64,000 bases of DNA from Calycina herbarum (taxonomy: Eukaryota; Ascomycota; Leotiomycetes; Helotiales; Pezizellaceae). The DNA lies in NCBI GenBank assembly GCA_001414485.1, contig LLEY01000079.1:1-64000 (forward strand), read 5' to 3'. The notes beneath the pieces were generated by a model. That model was not told the origin of the DNA. It saw only the letters and a program-made list of their open reading frames with translations, and ran no database searches. Of this stretch, positions 44,398 through 55,544 are shown one piece after another. A program made the translations under genes and the position numbers. Every line of letters starts with the position of its first letter. Position 1 is the first letter of the stretch.

Positions 44398-46918
44398 ATG
44401 GCGCGCTCTTTTTCGATGCGTCCAACGAGCGTCGGCAATGTGTTGACTGTCCTATCCTTATTTGCTGTGAAAGTGGCAGCTTTCCTCAATGCCACCGAGG
44501 ATGCCAAACAACTGGTTAGTTTCCAATATAATTCTCAGATCGCAGTGCTCATTACAACTAGATACTAGCCAACGATCGATTATACGCAGCAGTAAATAAA
44601 TCCACAGGCGCCATATATGAACTCTCTCTTGACGGTCAGGATCTCCTCGGGAGTTTGAACTATGTCACCCCCGTACCAGGAGGAGCAACAGGTTCAGGAA
44701 ATTCCGGCATCGGTCCATATCTCGATTGTTACTGTATTCCGTCGGGCTTTTACACACCAGGCTCCATCGCCCCAAAATACCAACTCATCAAAGGTCTCGA
44801 CTCCACCAATACTGCATATGGAGGTGTAGTGATGAGTGAGGTTTACCCTCCTACGGGCCAATTACTTGAACAATATTGGTTTTTGAGAGAAGGCGAGACG
44901 GGACTGCATACTTTCTCGAGATTGGCTTATCATAATGCAACGACGCCTTTTCTTCGAAATTTGCAGGAATTTAGGACTTTATTTCGACCCAATACTCCTC
45001 TTTGGACGCATCTAATTACTAATGAACAGCAATATGCTCCTTTGCCTTCGAAAGCTGCGGTTGCGAAACAAGTTACGGTTCAAGATGCTACTTGGTACTT
45101 GGGGAATACCCCGGACGATGCGTACGTTCAGCAACAAAGTGATTACTTTACGAAATATACTTTCCAGGATACGTGGAGGGATCATGATGTTCATGGGATG
45201 TATTCAGATGGGAGTACCAGTGTGGATAATTCGACTTTTGGGTCTTGGTTGGTGATGAATACTAAGGATACTTATTGGGGTGGTCCACTCCATTCGGATT
45301 TAGTGGTTGATGGGATTGTGTATAATTATCTTGGTATGAACTTCCCTGCCCCTCTTTTCCATTTTATTGTTGCAATCTAACTGTCTGAAGTTTCAAATCA
45401 TCATGGCGATGGGACTCCAAATATCACGGATGGGTTTGATCGAACCTTCGGACCAGTAAGTCGAAATCACTTTTTGCATATTAGCTCGTCTAACATCTTT
45501 CTAGCAATATTACCACTTTAACAAAGGTTCCCCAACAACTTCCATGGAAGAACTCCGTCAAGAAGCACGACAATTCTACTCTCCCACGTGGAACACCGCT
45601 TTCTACGATTCAGTCGCTCAATACATACCAAACTACGTCCCCTCCTCAGGACGAACAACCTGGAAAGCAAATGTCGACCTTCCAGTCGGAGCCATCAAAC
45701 CTCTCGCAGTCCTCGCTCAAAACGGTAAGTCTTTCCCCCTTCCCATCCCCCTCCTTTTCTCCTCTCTTCTCCACCTGTTCAGCCACTAACACAAAACCTA
45801 GGCGTCGACTTCCAAGACAACGCCCTTGACACAAAGGCCTACCAATACTGGGCCGAAATCGACACCACAACAGGAGACGTCTCCATCCCCTCCGTGAAAG
45901 CTGGGACCTACAGATTGACAATCTACGCGGAAGGAATCTTCGGGCAGTATGTGAAAGATGATGTGCAGGTTATTGCGGGGGAAGTACATACCACCCACGC
46001 TCGTTGGCGCGAGGAAACTGCAGGCACGGAGATATGGAGGATTGGAACACCAGATAAATCGAGTGGCGAGTACCGACATGGTTACGAGCGCGAAGAAACG
46101 AAATCTTTGAGACCGGAGCAGTATAGGAATTACTGGGCTGTCCACGATTTCCCTACTGATTTCCCGGAGGGGGTGGTGTATGAAGTTGGCAAGAGTGATC
46201 CGGGGAAGGACTTGAATTATGGTGGGTATTCTCCGAGTTATTTTTCCCTCTTTCATGTTGTTTCAGGAGGATTAAGACACTATTTCCTCCCCAAACATCT
46301 CACTTCCTCCTAGTTTCCTCAAACGTACTTCTAGAAAGGGCAATACTAACTCAGAGATCATCCGTAGTGCATTGGAGTGTTTTTGGAGGATACGCTAATT
46401 CGGTGAGAACGGAAGCGTATACGGAGAATGTGAATAATTGGACTATTCTTTGGGATATGGAGAAAGCACAGGTGGAGAGGAAGAGGTTGGCGACTTTGAC
46501 GGTGCAACTTGCTGGCGCGAAGACGGCGGCGGGGAATACGGATTCTTATAATGCGAGTGAACCGTTTGCGAATTTGCCGTATACTGTGGTGGTTAATGGG
46601 AAGGAGTTGGAGCCTTGGGTTATTCCGTGAGTTATATTTTCCTTTCCATGTCCTCCCTTTCTCGTCGTTGGGTTTGATAAAGATTTGGTGTGCTAATGTT
46701 TGGGAAATAGGTATTACCACAGCAGTTCTTGTGCTGTGAGATCAGCGGTTATCTGCTACAACATCGCGAACAAATTTTCTTTCGATCCGAAATTCTTGGT
46801 GGAGGGGAAGAATGAGATAATTCTTAGTCTGCCCGCTAATGCGACAGATTATGAGAGTGCGTTGCTTACGACTACTACTTATGTTCAATATGATGCTTTA
46901 CGATTGGAAGTTGTGTGA
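44398..46918 (+). CDS. Rhamnogalacturonan lyase, PL4, copy 1
   Basis: Secreted enzyme that cleaves the rhamnosyl-galacturonic acid backbone of pectin rhamnogalacturonan I by beta-elimination. ATG at 44398, exon 1 to 44514 with a signal peptide (VLTVLSLFAVKVAAFLNA), exon 2 from 44562 (ILANDRLYAAVNKSTGAIYEL). Several short introns follow. The N-terminal beta-sandwich domain includes GQLLEQYWFLREGETGLHTF, LQEFRTLFRP and DVHGMYSDGSTSVDNSTFGSWLV. A fibronectin-III-like part (GTYRLTIYAEGIFGQYV) and a C-terminal carbohydrate-binding-like beta domain (VQLAGAKTAAGN, FLVEGKNEIILSL) complete the usual PL4 layout. The stop is at 46918. Copy 2 follows after 454 bp in the same direction; the two are clearly diverged, so the duplication is old. 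Confidence 0.87.
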
Positions 46919-47372
46919 TGGGGTGGGAGGAAGGGTGTTTGTGGGTTCGGTTCAAGCTTTATTCGTCATATTATTCTCCGAATTGAAATACGAGAATTGT
47001 GTACTTCGATAAGGAATGGAGAGAAATCGAGTGATTGAGTGCTCGAGTAATGAAGCTTTTCCACCGCCTCGGTACTCGAGAGGGGTTGGAGTGGAGAAGG
47101 CCCTAATTATCCACCACTCACAGCGCTTCACAACATCTGAATTAATTAATTTCACAAGCTACAATTTTGGAGGAGACGCAGAACTTTCTGATGTATAAGA
47201 TAGACTTATCTCAAACTTCTCTATCGGTCTCAGTGGCAATGACACCATTGAGGAGTATTGGAACGTCATGTTCAATTGTCTCGCGCCATGGAAGATTTTC
47301 CATGCGTGCTTCTTTTTTTTCGAGATGTTTATATATGATGGGTAGTAGTACCTTTTCTGTCCCAGCATCGCT
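46919..47372. other. Intergenic region between the PL4 genes
   Basis: No gene. Short frames on both strands have no support. A TTTATATATGATG stretch near 47330, about 40 bp before the ATG, may serve as the TATA region of copy 2. Confidence 0.3.
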
Positions 47373-49567
47373 ATGATGTTTTCTCCACCTGTCTTTTTGA
47401 TTGGGGCTCTATCAATTGGTCAATTTGTTTCTACTACGACTGCTTTTTCTCCTTTCTTCCAGCAAGTAAGCGATGCTCAGTGGGTTATTGGAAATGATGT
47501 TTGGAACATAACAATTAGTTCTACTTATGGGAAGAAACTGTTTTATAAAGACAAGGATTTAATTGGGAATGCTGTTGGTCATTATGCTAGCACTAGTAAG
47601 TGTTTTCCCTTCCATTCTCCTGGCATTGTTCTGGGTGCACCCACTTCCCTTTTATTGGGCGAAATAGTCAAGGGCAATGGAAGGTGCTGTTCAAGGGTGT
47701 TTAGGAGCATCCATAAATGCTTCTTAATCTTCACAAACAATACTTTTGACCCTCCTCAGCTGTCTTACACAATCCAATTGAAGTTAAGTGGAAGCAACGC
47801 CCACCTCTCTCACTTTCAAACTTTCGGGAAAATAAGCTCACATCACTCAAGCAAGTAACTTCATCTGGAAGTCAGCACGAATCTACTCCCAGACACTCGA
47901 ACAACTAGATATCGTATTCGAAGCAACCGAAGTGGATTTCCACTGGGTGATAAGCGAGGGAGAAGCAGGTGCTTACCAGTATTTCGTTAATAAAGCATTA
48001 CCCTCTTTAGGTATTTTGAGGAGTCTCTTTAGATTGGATAATAGCACTTTTGTCAATGGGAAGACGAGTGAAAGAGATGGTATGTTTAGATTTCATTCTG
48101 TCCGAGTCGACCCCGAGAGGTGATATTAAATTATGGGACTTGAAAAATACCACTCCAAATCCCATCACCTTACTATCATTTTCTCAAAACTTCTAGCTTC
48201 TCTCCAACTAACCATCATCCAGCCCCTCTTCCCCCTTTATCTGATATTCTCTCCGGTACAAACGTCCAAGACGAAACCTGGCTCCTCTCCGACGGGACCT
48301 ACATAACCAAATACGACTTCTCCTCCTTCGTCCGTCTCCAAGACTTCTATGGTGTCTACGGTCCTTCATTCGGAAGCTGGTACATCCACGCGGGAAAAGA
48401 AGATTGGAATGGGGATCACCTGAAGCAGGAATTATTGGTTCATAGGGAGAGTTCGAGTGGTGACGCAGTACAGTTGAATGTCATTCACGGAACACATTTT
48501 ATGAGCGCTACTGCGGATTATTTTGAGGTGGGAAAGGTCTGGGGGCCTTGGTTTTGGTATTTGGTTAGTTTGGTTTCTCCACACCTTACGTGACTTGAAC
48601 TTCGGTTTTTGGAAGTTATAGATGGATTTATACTGATGTTTCTCAGAATGATGGAAACCTGGATGATGTAGCAACGAGAGCCACAGAGGAAAACTCCAAA
48701 TTCCCATACACATGGTTCAACTCCACCGCCTATCAAACTCGCGGCTCCATCTCCGGGACTCTCACCCTCTCCGATGGTCGACCAGCTTCCGGAGCAGCAG
48801 TCTTCCTCGGCGACAACAACTCCCTCAAATCAACCCTCGACCAAGGAGAGAAGAAATACTACACAAACTACACATCCTCCGACGGTTCATTCCATTTCTC
48901 CAACGTGCAAAGCAGCACATACGCCCTTTCCGCCTGGTCTAACGGTGGTTCAATAGGAGATGTGTCTACCACATATTTACAAAACGATATCATAGTTGAG
49001 GAAGCGAAAGATAATGATATCGGAGAATTAGCCTGGGAAACGCAAAACCGAAGTTTGATATGGCAAATCGGCTCCCTCGATCGGAAGGCAACAGGGTTCA
49101 AGAATAGCGATGTTCCAAGAGCTCATGGTCTTGCAGCACTGTCGCCGGGAAATTTGACGTTCATTCCTGGGGTGAGTGAGGTCGAGGAATGGTATTATGC
49201 GCAATCGTCAATTGGGTTTTGGACTGTACCTTTCAACCTCACCCCCTCCTCCCCATCCAACCTCACAATTGCAAACTCGACATTACCTCCAGCAATCCTC
49301 ACACTTTCCCTAGCAGGTTACTCACAAGGTTTCTCAAACGTAATTTTGGTAAATGGGATTCAAATCGGAAATATAACAAGTGGAAGTATCACCACCGATC
49401 CATCGTTATATCGAAGTGGGAATGTGGCAGGGGAATGGCATTTACTTTCCTTTCCTATCGTAGGAGGGTTATTGGCGGAGGGGGAGAATGAGGTGGTTTT
49501 TAAAGCGACAAGGAGTACGCTATGGCATGGAGTTTCGTGGGACAGTATTTTGCTTGAGTGGGCTTGA
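47373..49567 (+). CDS. Rhamnogalacturonan lyase, PL4, copy 2
   Basis: Second PL4 rhamnogalacturonan lyase. ATG at 47373 with a signal peptide (PPVFLIGALSIGQFVSTTTAF). Exon 1 ends at GHYAST before a GTAAGT donor. A long intron of about 250 bp leads to SNFIWKSARIYSQTLEQLDI and VDFHWVISEGEAGAYQYFVN. Next come LRSLFRLDNSTFVNGKTSERD, an intron, and PPLSDIL..VQDETWLLSDGTYITKYDFSSF, QDFYGVYGPSFGSWYI and GDHLKQELLVHRESSSGDAVQLN, the conserved core. After a further intron follow ARGSVSG-like TRGSISGTLTLSDGRPASGAAVFLG (fibronectin-III-like) and a C-terminal beta domain, with the stop at 49567. This copy is closer to the classic Aspergillus RglB-type than copy 1. Confidence 0.87.
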
Positions 49568-50760
49568 ATGAGACGCTGTAGTTGGGAGGGTGGGAGAATT
49601 GGGGTGGTTGGCGAGATACGACGTATTGAGCAACCAGGGTTAAAAATAGAGAGGCTAGAAAAGCCACAAGTTTCGTTTGGATATTATGCATTTGCTCAGT
49701 CTCTACCTAATCCTTTGTTCTGATACCGAGAAAACGAACTCCGAGAACTCGCAAGTGAAAATTTTATGAAAAGGAAGATGGTTGTTTGTTGGGAACGAGA
49801 GGTACAGGTATAATGCTTGGAAGCGGGTGGTTCGTTCTTGAACACTCTCTTCCATCGAATATACTGTGAAAACAAATTCTAGTTGTCGATCTTTGTTCTC
49901 GAGCTTCGTAGAAAAAGCGTCGTGAGTATCTCTAGGAGAATGCATGAGGGTATTAGTAGGTAACCTACTAACAAGATGTGCACCAAAATATGCACCTCAG
50001 TCCAAAAGGAGGAAGAGAGGGGTAAACGTCACGTGGAGAGTTGAAATTTACTGGATAATAACTGGCTTACTCGCAAAAACAGTTAACAGTGAGAGGGTGC
50101 GGATATCAATTGATGTAGCCTCTTTGAGCCGATACCGGCAGACAATAAGAACGGCAGTAAAAACATTACCTGCCCTCGTCGTTCCAAGTGTTTGAGGTAA
50201 TTCAAGTAAATAAACAATTAACTTCGATTGTCCCAAACATCTGGATTGATTCTTTAAACTAGGAGTAGCAACTCGGCTGGGAAATCCAAAGCGCGGATCC
50301 AGTTGAGTTGTTCAGGTTCAAGAGTTTCCTCGTGGGTAAAGATCCTACAACGAGAGGTATTTACTACCGCTTTTATCACGAGACAATCACAGGTCCCGAC
50401 CCCCGAGAAACGCGACGATTGTTTCGCACAATTCCCGGAAAATATTACAAGAGCAAGAGCAGACACCAATCACGATGAAAATTCACAATCAAAACAGTCA
50501 AGTCAAAAAAGTAGAGTTCCAAATGAGGATTCTTCATTTAGGAAACATTTTGCTAATCAGCAAACTCTAGCTATATACAACATCACCAGTTTTTCACACA
50601 ACCAAAACAAGAAAGAGAAACCCGAACCCGAAGACATCGAACAACAAGGAAATCGCGAGAAGCAAGACAAGACCAGTTCTATATACAAACACACACCAAA
50701 AGCTATCAAGCTGTAAAATCAAAACTCAATACTCAAATAAATGAGACTAAGTTAGACAAC
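49568..50760. other. Convergent intergenic region
   Basis: Between the ends of PL4 copy 2 (plus) and the intradiol dioxygenase gene (minus). Frames such as 50303-50716 plus are low-complexity and lie antisense to the probable 3' UTR of the dioxygenase gene. Nothing is supported. Confidence 0.3.
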
Positions 50761-52005
50761 TTAAGCTGAAGCAGTAGCAGAAGGAGCGCTTCCAGTAGGA
50801 GCACCTGAGCCAGTTGGGGCGGATCCAGAAGGAGCAGATCCACCACCACCACCCATACCAGCGTTAGCGTTTGCGACACCACCCTCAGCATAGAGAGAAG
50901 CAGCTCCAGAGATGGTTTGTTGGGAGGTAAGATCGATACCGAAAGAGATCCATCCAAAGATACCCTCAGAGATGGAGTCACCAATGAAGGAGTAGTTGAC
51001 AACTGGGTCGGTGGTCGCAGCTTCCTCGCCAAAGATTTGGTCATCGGCGTTCAAGGTGATGACTTGGGTGTTGCTAGAGTAAGGGGAGATGGTATCGGCT
51101 TCGGTGATGAGATCTTGATCGAAGAAGATTTGTCCAACGTGGGAGACGTATCCTCCTCCATAGGTACCGTTCTCATAGGTAGTTCCGTTGAAATGGGCGA
51201 GGACGTGGAAGTGGGTGGCTCTGCTGGTGTAATGACCTGGGAAGAGGGTGGTAAATTGTGCGACTCCCTCGTCAGAGGTTGGTTGAAGTTGTCTCATGAA
51301 GGTGGTGTTCAAGTTGCTGAGGTCGGAAGAGTCTCCGTTACCGCTGGCGATAACACCAGAGTAAACACCGGTGGCGTTGCATGCCCAGATCTCGATGACA
51401 GTGTTGGTGACTGGGTCACAGGTTGCCATATCGATGACTTGGGTATCAAGGATGAGCTCGATACCCTCTTGGTCCTCACGGGCATCCTCACGGACATACT
51501 CTCCAGTGACGTCTGAATAAGAATATTAGCTGTGTAATCAGCAAAGGAGACGATGGAGCTTACAGTATGGACCCTGAGTAACCTCTGGGGAAAGGATACA
51601 AGAGGCGTTACCCGAGAAAAGAAGAGAGACATCCGTCTCTGGGGTATAAGAGCAGGCGGACTCGTGCTCAGTAGCAATAACCGAAGCAGCATCACGAGAC
51701 TTGAGGTAAGGAGCATCTGAACTGTGTTAGGTTATGTATCATAGTGAAGGAAGGTAGTTAGTTGACTTACCAGTTGCAATGTTTCTCTTTTGACGGGCGG
51801 ATTCCATCTTTGCTTGTCGGCGAGCGACACTTCTTGCTGCAAGGCCACGAGCTTCCATCTTGCCAGCGCATTGGGAGAGATCTCTTCTGTTAGACTTCAT
51901 GAATTCTGCGCGCTGAGCGATCTCAGCGGAGTGATCATGGCCTGGGTGGGCGAGGACATTGCCAGCCAAAAGAGTGGCAGCGACGACGGAAGTGAAAAAT
52001 TGCAT
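50761..52005 (-). CDS. Secreted intradiol dioxygenase-like protein
   Basis: Intradiol dioxygenases are non-heme Fe(III) enzymes that open catechol rings between the two hydroxyls; the secreted fungal group is thought to act on lignin- or tannin-derived aromatics. Exons 51771-52005, 51564-51716 and 50761-51512, 379 residues with consistent phases. It has a signal peptide (FFTSVVAATLLAGNVLAHPGHDH). The intradiol core reads TQGPYYVTGEYVRED, with a ligand Tyr, then DPVTNTVIEIWACNATGVYSG (Tyr), FPGHYTSRATHFHVLAHF with the two His ligands, and HVGQIFFDQDLI. The Gly/Ser/Pro/Ala-rich tail after residue 345 is typical of the secreted group. A His/Arg-rich lead between the signal peptide and the core is also usual. 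Confidence 0.92.
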
Positions 52006-53552
52006 GATGGAGATAGAGATCGAGAAAGCTCAAAAAGAGTGTGAGTGAGTGTGTGGATTGACAAGGAAATATAAGAAAGAAATGAGGAGATGAGGAGTAG
52101 GACGTGGATGAGTGAGGTGAGAGAGGGTGAAGAGAAAAGAATTATACATTGGAATGTACTCGACTATATACTTCGAGGGCTCTACTGTTATTTGTGGTTT
52201 GTCCGTATGATCGCTATGAGGCTATACAAAATTATGGAGATTGTGAACAACTCATTTGGGTACGTACCCTCTGGTGACGATGCTTGACAATTGCGAATTG
52301 TGGACCTTCTCATTGGCGGGAAGGAATTCTGGAACAAACAATAATAAATTCAGAGTATTCTCCGAGATACAAGCGAGGCGTTCAGCATCCCCACAACTAC
52401 AATTGTTGACCAATGTATAAACTGTGATTGGTCGTGAGTGACATCGTGATCCCAAGACAGTGTCCATGCGTCCTTCACTTCAGACGGGATTCGCAATTGT
52501 GCTTTGCCTCCCAATCTAGAAATCTCAGGGATTTACCAAGTTGTTACGCGTCTCGAAAATAGCAGCATGCTAATTGGCCAGTAACCGGAAGCCCTACAGC
52601 ACTGCCATGTGGATTGCGGGGAGGAGATTTCTTGAATGCCGCTGCAAGGGGTACTGACGCGTGTTTTGGACTTCTTGGCGAGTACTTGAAGGCCTGGAAG
52701 CCCCCGGTATCTAAACACTATCAAACTTTCAACCACATGAATGACGATTGGAAATAGAATCGTCCACAGAGTTTCAGAAAGATTTTGTCATTTGTGGCAC
52801 TGCGAGGGGTGGGAGGTGGATGTGGCTGAAAAGAATTCGAAGTTGGTGGACGTGCCCGGGGTTCAAAAATAGTCGCAAAACTGAATCGTCCCAAACTCCA
52901 AGCCGACGGCATCACCGACTCTTCAGGCATGATCTGCCCGACTTTCCCAACCAACATAGGTTTTCAAAGGTGATTCCGGTGCGAGATTGCAAAAAACATG
53001 GCCCTCAAGGCTCAAGTGACCGGTCCTTGCGATGCCATGAAAATGGAACCTCAAATAGAACGACAATGGAAATCCGACGTCGAGAACCAACTTTTCAAAA
53101 AGCAGCCTGAAACACATCCAGCAAGATTCCAAAAGAAACAATCATGAGCTTCAACCCAATAAAATGCTTGCATTCCCCCTCTGCATCCACCATCAATTGA
53201 TGAAATGTTTGCTGAACAATGTTTCCTGTGGTGTCGTGCGTCGAAAACACTTGCGTAAGCCCCCGAACTGCCTCCACAACGGTTGGCAGTGAAACCACGT
53301 CGATCACTTTCAAGCTTAATGAAAATGAGGGGTATCGGGTAAGGGTGTTTGAACCAGATTCTTGGCTGGGAAGAATTCTTCTGGAAGGAAGGAATTTCTT
53401 TAGCGTTTTCCCAATGGATTTCGTCTCAGTACATTTCTATCGTTCGACGGCCACTTCTCGAGCACCCTACGAAATTGTCAGCAAATCTTCGGAGAAGGTT
53501 TCTCGAAAGTATCATTGATTGGTTTCCATACAGTCGCACTATTGAACAATGG
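52006..53552. other. Intergenic region, no supported gene
   Basis: Contains the dioxygenase promoter (CT/GA-rich near 52010-52130). Frames at 52748-53110 and 53219-53518 (plus) have no recognisable domains. Confidence 0.3.
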
Positions 53553-55097
53553 TTAGCAGCGACATCTGATATCATCGATTTCCTGGAGACTTGCAGTGGA
53601 CAGAGACGATCCCTCATTGTGTGTTGTGCAGTACCCTCCATTACAAACTCGACACATAAGGTGCGTTTCCTTCTCGCATACTTCGCACTGCATCTCGGTG
53701 TGAGCATGGCTCGAGTTCATGTACAAAGTAACTATACTTACAGTAAACCCACACTCAAAGCAGGATCTTCGGACACCAGGCTAAAACGCAAAAGCAAAGA
53801 TCAGTATACATCAACAGTAAAAGAGACAAAAATGGAACCAATCGCATCATACGTTTCCATTGGGAAGCTAGTTTCAGCCCCTCAGGTGGCTTTCAACGAT
53901 TGCATCCACAAGACAATCTTCAACGCAGAGACCCATATGTACCTTGACTTCCCCATCCAATATTGAACGCTCATGCTCCCCAGACTCAATCACCTCAGCA
54001 GCTCGAAAGAACGTATTAGGCAAGTCATAACAGTCCTCGCACCACCACTTTTCACAACTATCACAACGCCGGTTCTGCATACATTCTGGGCAACGAAGCA
54101 GAAGACTTTTATCAGGGCTATCCTCAGATAAAGGGGCTTTTGCTGATTTCGCTGTGAAAGAATGGAGAGGTGGAGGAGACAGCAAAGGAAGTTTATCCAT
54201 AGGAGATACGCCCCACGTAGCAAATCCTTCGGGAGTACTGTTGCACTTACAACAGCCACCCAAGCTGTATGTGGCGACGCGGGGTGGTATATAGTAGCTT
54301 TGTTGTTTGTACCAGGGAAGAGCTTTATCGTTGCCTTCGCTTGTGGCATTCAAAGAGTGGCGCGCCCCTGTGCAGAGTACGGCGTCGAAGCTTATGATGC
54401 CTCGGCATGCCATGATGGTGCGCGCCCATTCATGAGATGGAGGTTTGGCCAACACATTCCCCCCTTTTCGATACCACTTGTCGCCCAGCTCGTCTGTGAG
54501 AGGGCCATCCTTGGGCCCGAAGACGTACAAAGCCTCGAGTTTTGGGGCATTGGCTGGCCTACTCGCTCGAACCGCATATCGCAACGCTTGTTGGAGCTTC
54601 CGTTCATTAAGGTGTCGAACCTCGCGAATGGATAAGATACGGACATTCGAGTCGCCACAGATGACATCGTGAACCAGCTCCGATGTCACCGACAGCCCAT
54701 CCAATATTAATGTTTGAACGTCCTGTAGGATGTTTTGTCGACGAAGGGAGTTGAAGACGGCTATCAGAGGCCCGCCGTAAAAGCTGCAACTTGATTAACA
54801 TGCAATTCCGGGCTTCGACGGGCGAGCATACTCTTCTTCTGTGACATTCTCGTCCATTTGGACATTGCGCCATCTTTCCCCGCCATTGTCAATCGCCGCA
54901 ATCTCAAATTGGGCGCTTTTGCACTGCGTTAGGTCGAGACGTTTGAAAACACCAGCTGTGTGGTGGATCAGAGCGCGGAACGACTTGGAAGTTGCGGCGA
55001 GCGCGAAGAGAGAGGTGATGGGGAGGTAGGGAGAGGTTTGATCAAGGATGATTGATATGGAGAGGAGTTGAAGTAGAGAATTGGTTTCCATCGTCAA
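53553..55097 (-). CDS. F-box-like protein with C-terminal zinc-finger cysteines
   Basis: Start at 55097 (MTMETN; the next Met is at 55091). Exon 1 (54832-55097) has LLSISIILDQTSPYLPITSLFALAATSKSFRALI, an F-box-like helix set that would bind Skp1 in an SCF ubiquitin ligase. Exon 2 begins at 54783 and carries a leucine-rich part (DVQTLILDGLSVT, RILSIREVRHLNE) and the cysteine pairs CCKC, CPEC, CDSC and CEDC. The frame stays open to the TGA at 53874. A better end uses a donor at 53909, a 13-codon exon 53742-53780 (RSCFECGFT) and a last exon 53553-53687 (CEVCEKETHLMCRVCNGGYC), adding three more Cys pairs. The total, 437 codons, is divisible by three. The short form ending at 53874 remains possible. 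Confidence 0.65.
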
Positions 55098-55424
55098 TCT
55101 ACTGTGGGCTCCGAGTAGTTGTACGTAATGGACAGTTGTATGTAATGGACTGAGGTGTGGTAAAGGACTGAAGTGTGGTGTTGTGAAGACGAGACACCAG
55201 CTACTCGAGTAAGAAGAGGAGAGCTTAGCTCTATGATGCCTTGTTGCCTTGTTGCCTCAGACCCCTTTTCTTATCGTTATCGGTTGGCGAGTCGAGTCTC
55301 ATCGCATCTTCTCGAAGACCTGACAAACGCCCGTCATAAAGATTCACTTTTAATAGAAGCCCAAATCTGACGTGTTTATATACCTCTTCTCACTTCTCAT
55401 CTGGCAACTCGACTTCTTCTAGCA
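55098..55424. promoter_or_regulatory. Divergent promoter F-box / UFD1
   Basis: About 330 bp between the F-box gene (minus) and the leader of the UFD1-like gene (plus). An imperfect repeat, GTAATGGAC..TGTAATGGACTGAGGTGTGG..AAGGACTGAAGTGTGG, runs from 55126 to 55178. A TATA-like TTTATATACC lies at about 55375. Confidence 0.45.
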
Positions 55425-55535
55425 ATGCACATCAAACCCAACAACTTCGAATCTCCTTTCAAGTTCGCCCCCAAATACAACGCACGCGACGCACCTTACT
55501 TGTACCCCACCACGGCCGTCACCCCTCGCATCTAG
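55425..55535 (+). CDS. Upstream ORF of the UFD1-like gene
   Basis: A 36-codon ATG frame ends 9 nt before the main ATG at 55545. It starts MHIKPNNFESPFKFAPKYN and lies in the region expected to be the 5' leader, about 45 bp after a TATA-like box. It may restrain translation of the main frame. It could also be an incidental frame, or the first exon of an alternative N terminus, since it ends within reach of the UFD1 domain. Confidence 0.4.
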   Translation: MHIKPNNFESPFKFAPKYNARDAPYLYPTTAVTPRI

Positions 55536-55544
55536 AGGGACATA

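Noticed and set aside
50303..50716. 137-codon low-complexity plus-strand frame
   Set aside because: Asn/Gln/Lys-rich, antisense to the probable 3' UTR of the dioxygenase gene, no homology recognised.
50917..51516. 199-codon plus-strand frame
   Set aside because: Mirror frame of the intradiol dioxygenase exon 3.
53349..53966. 205-codon plus-strand frame
   Set aside because: It lies antisense to the zinc-finger exons of the F-box gene, which have better coding support.
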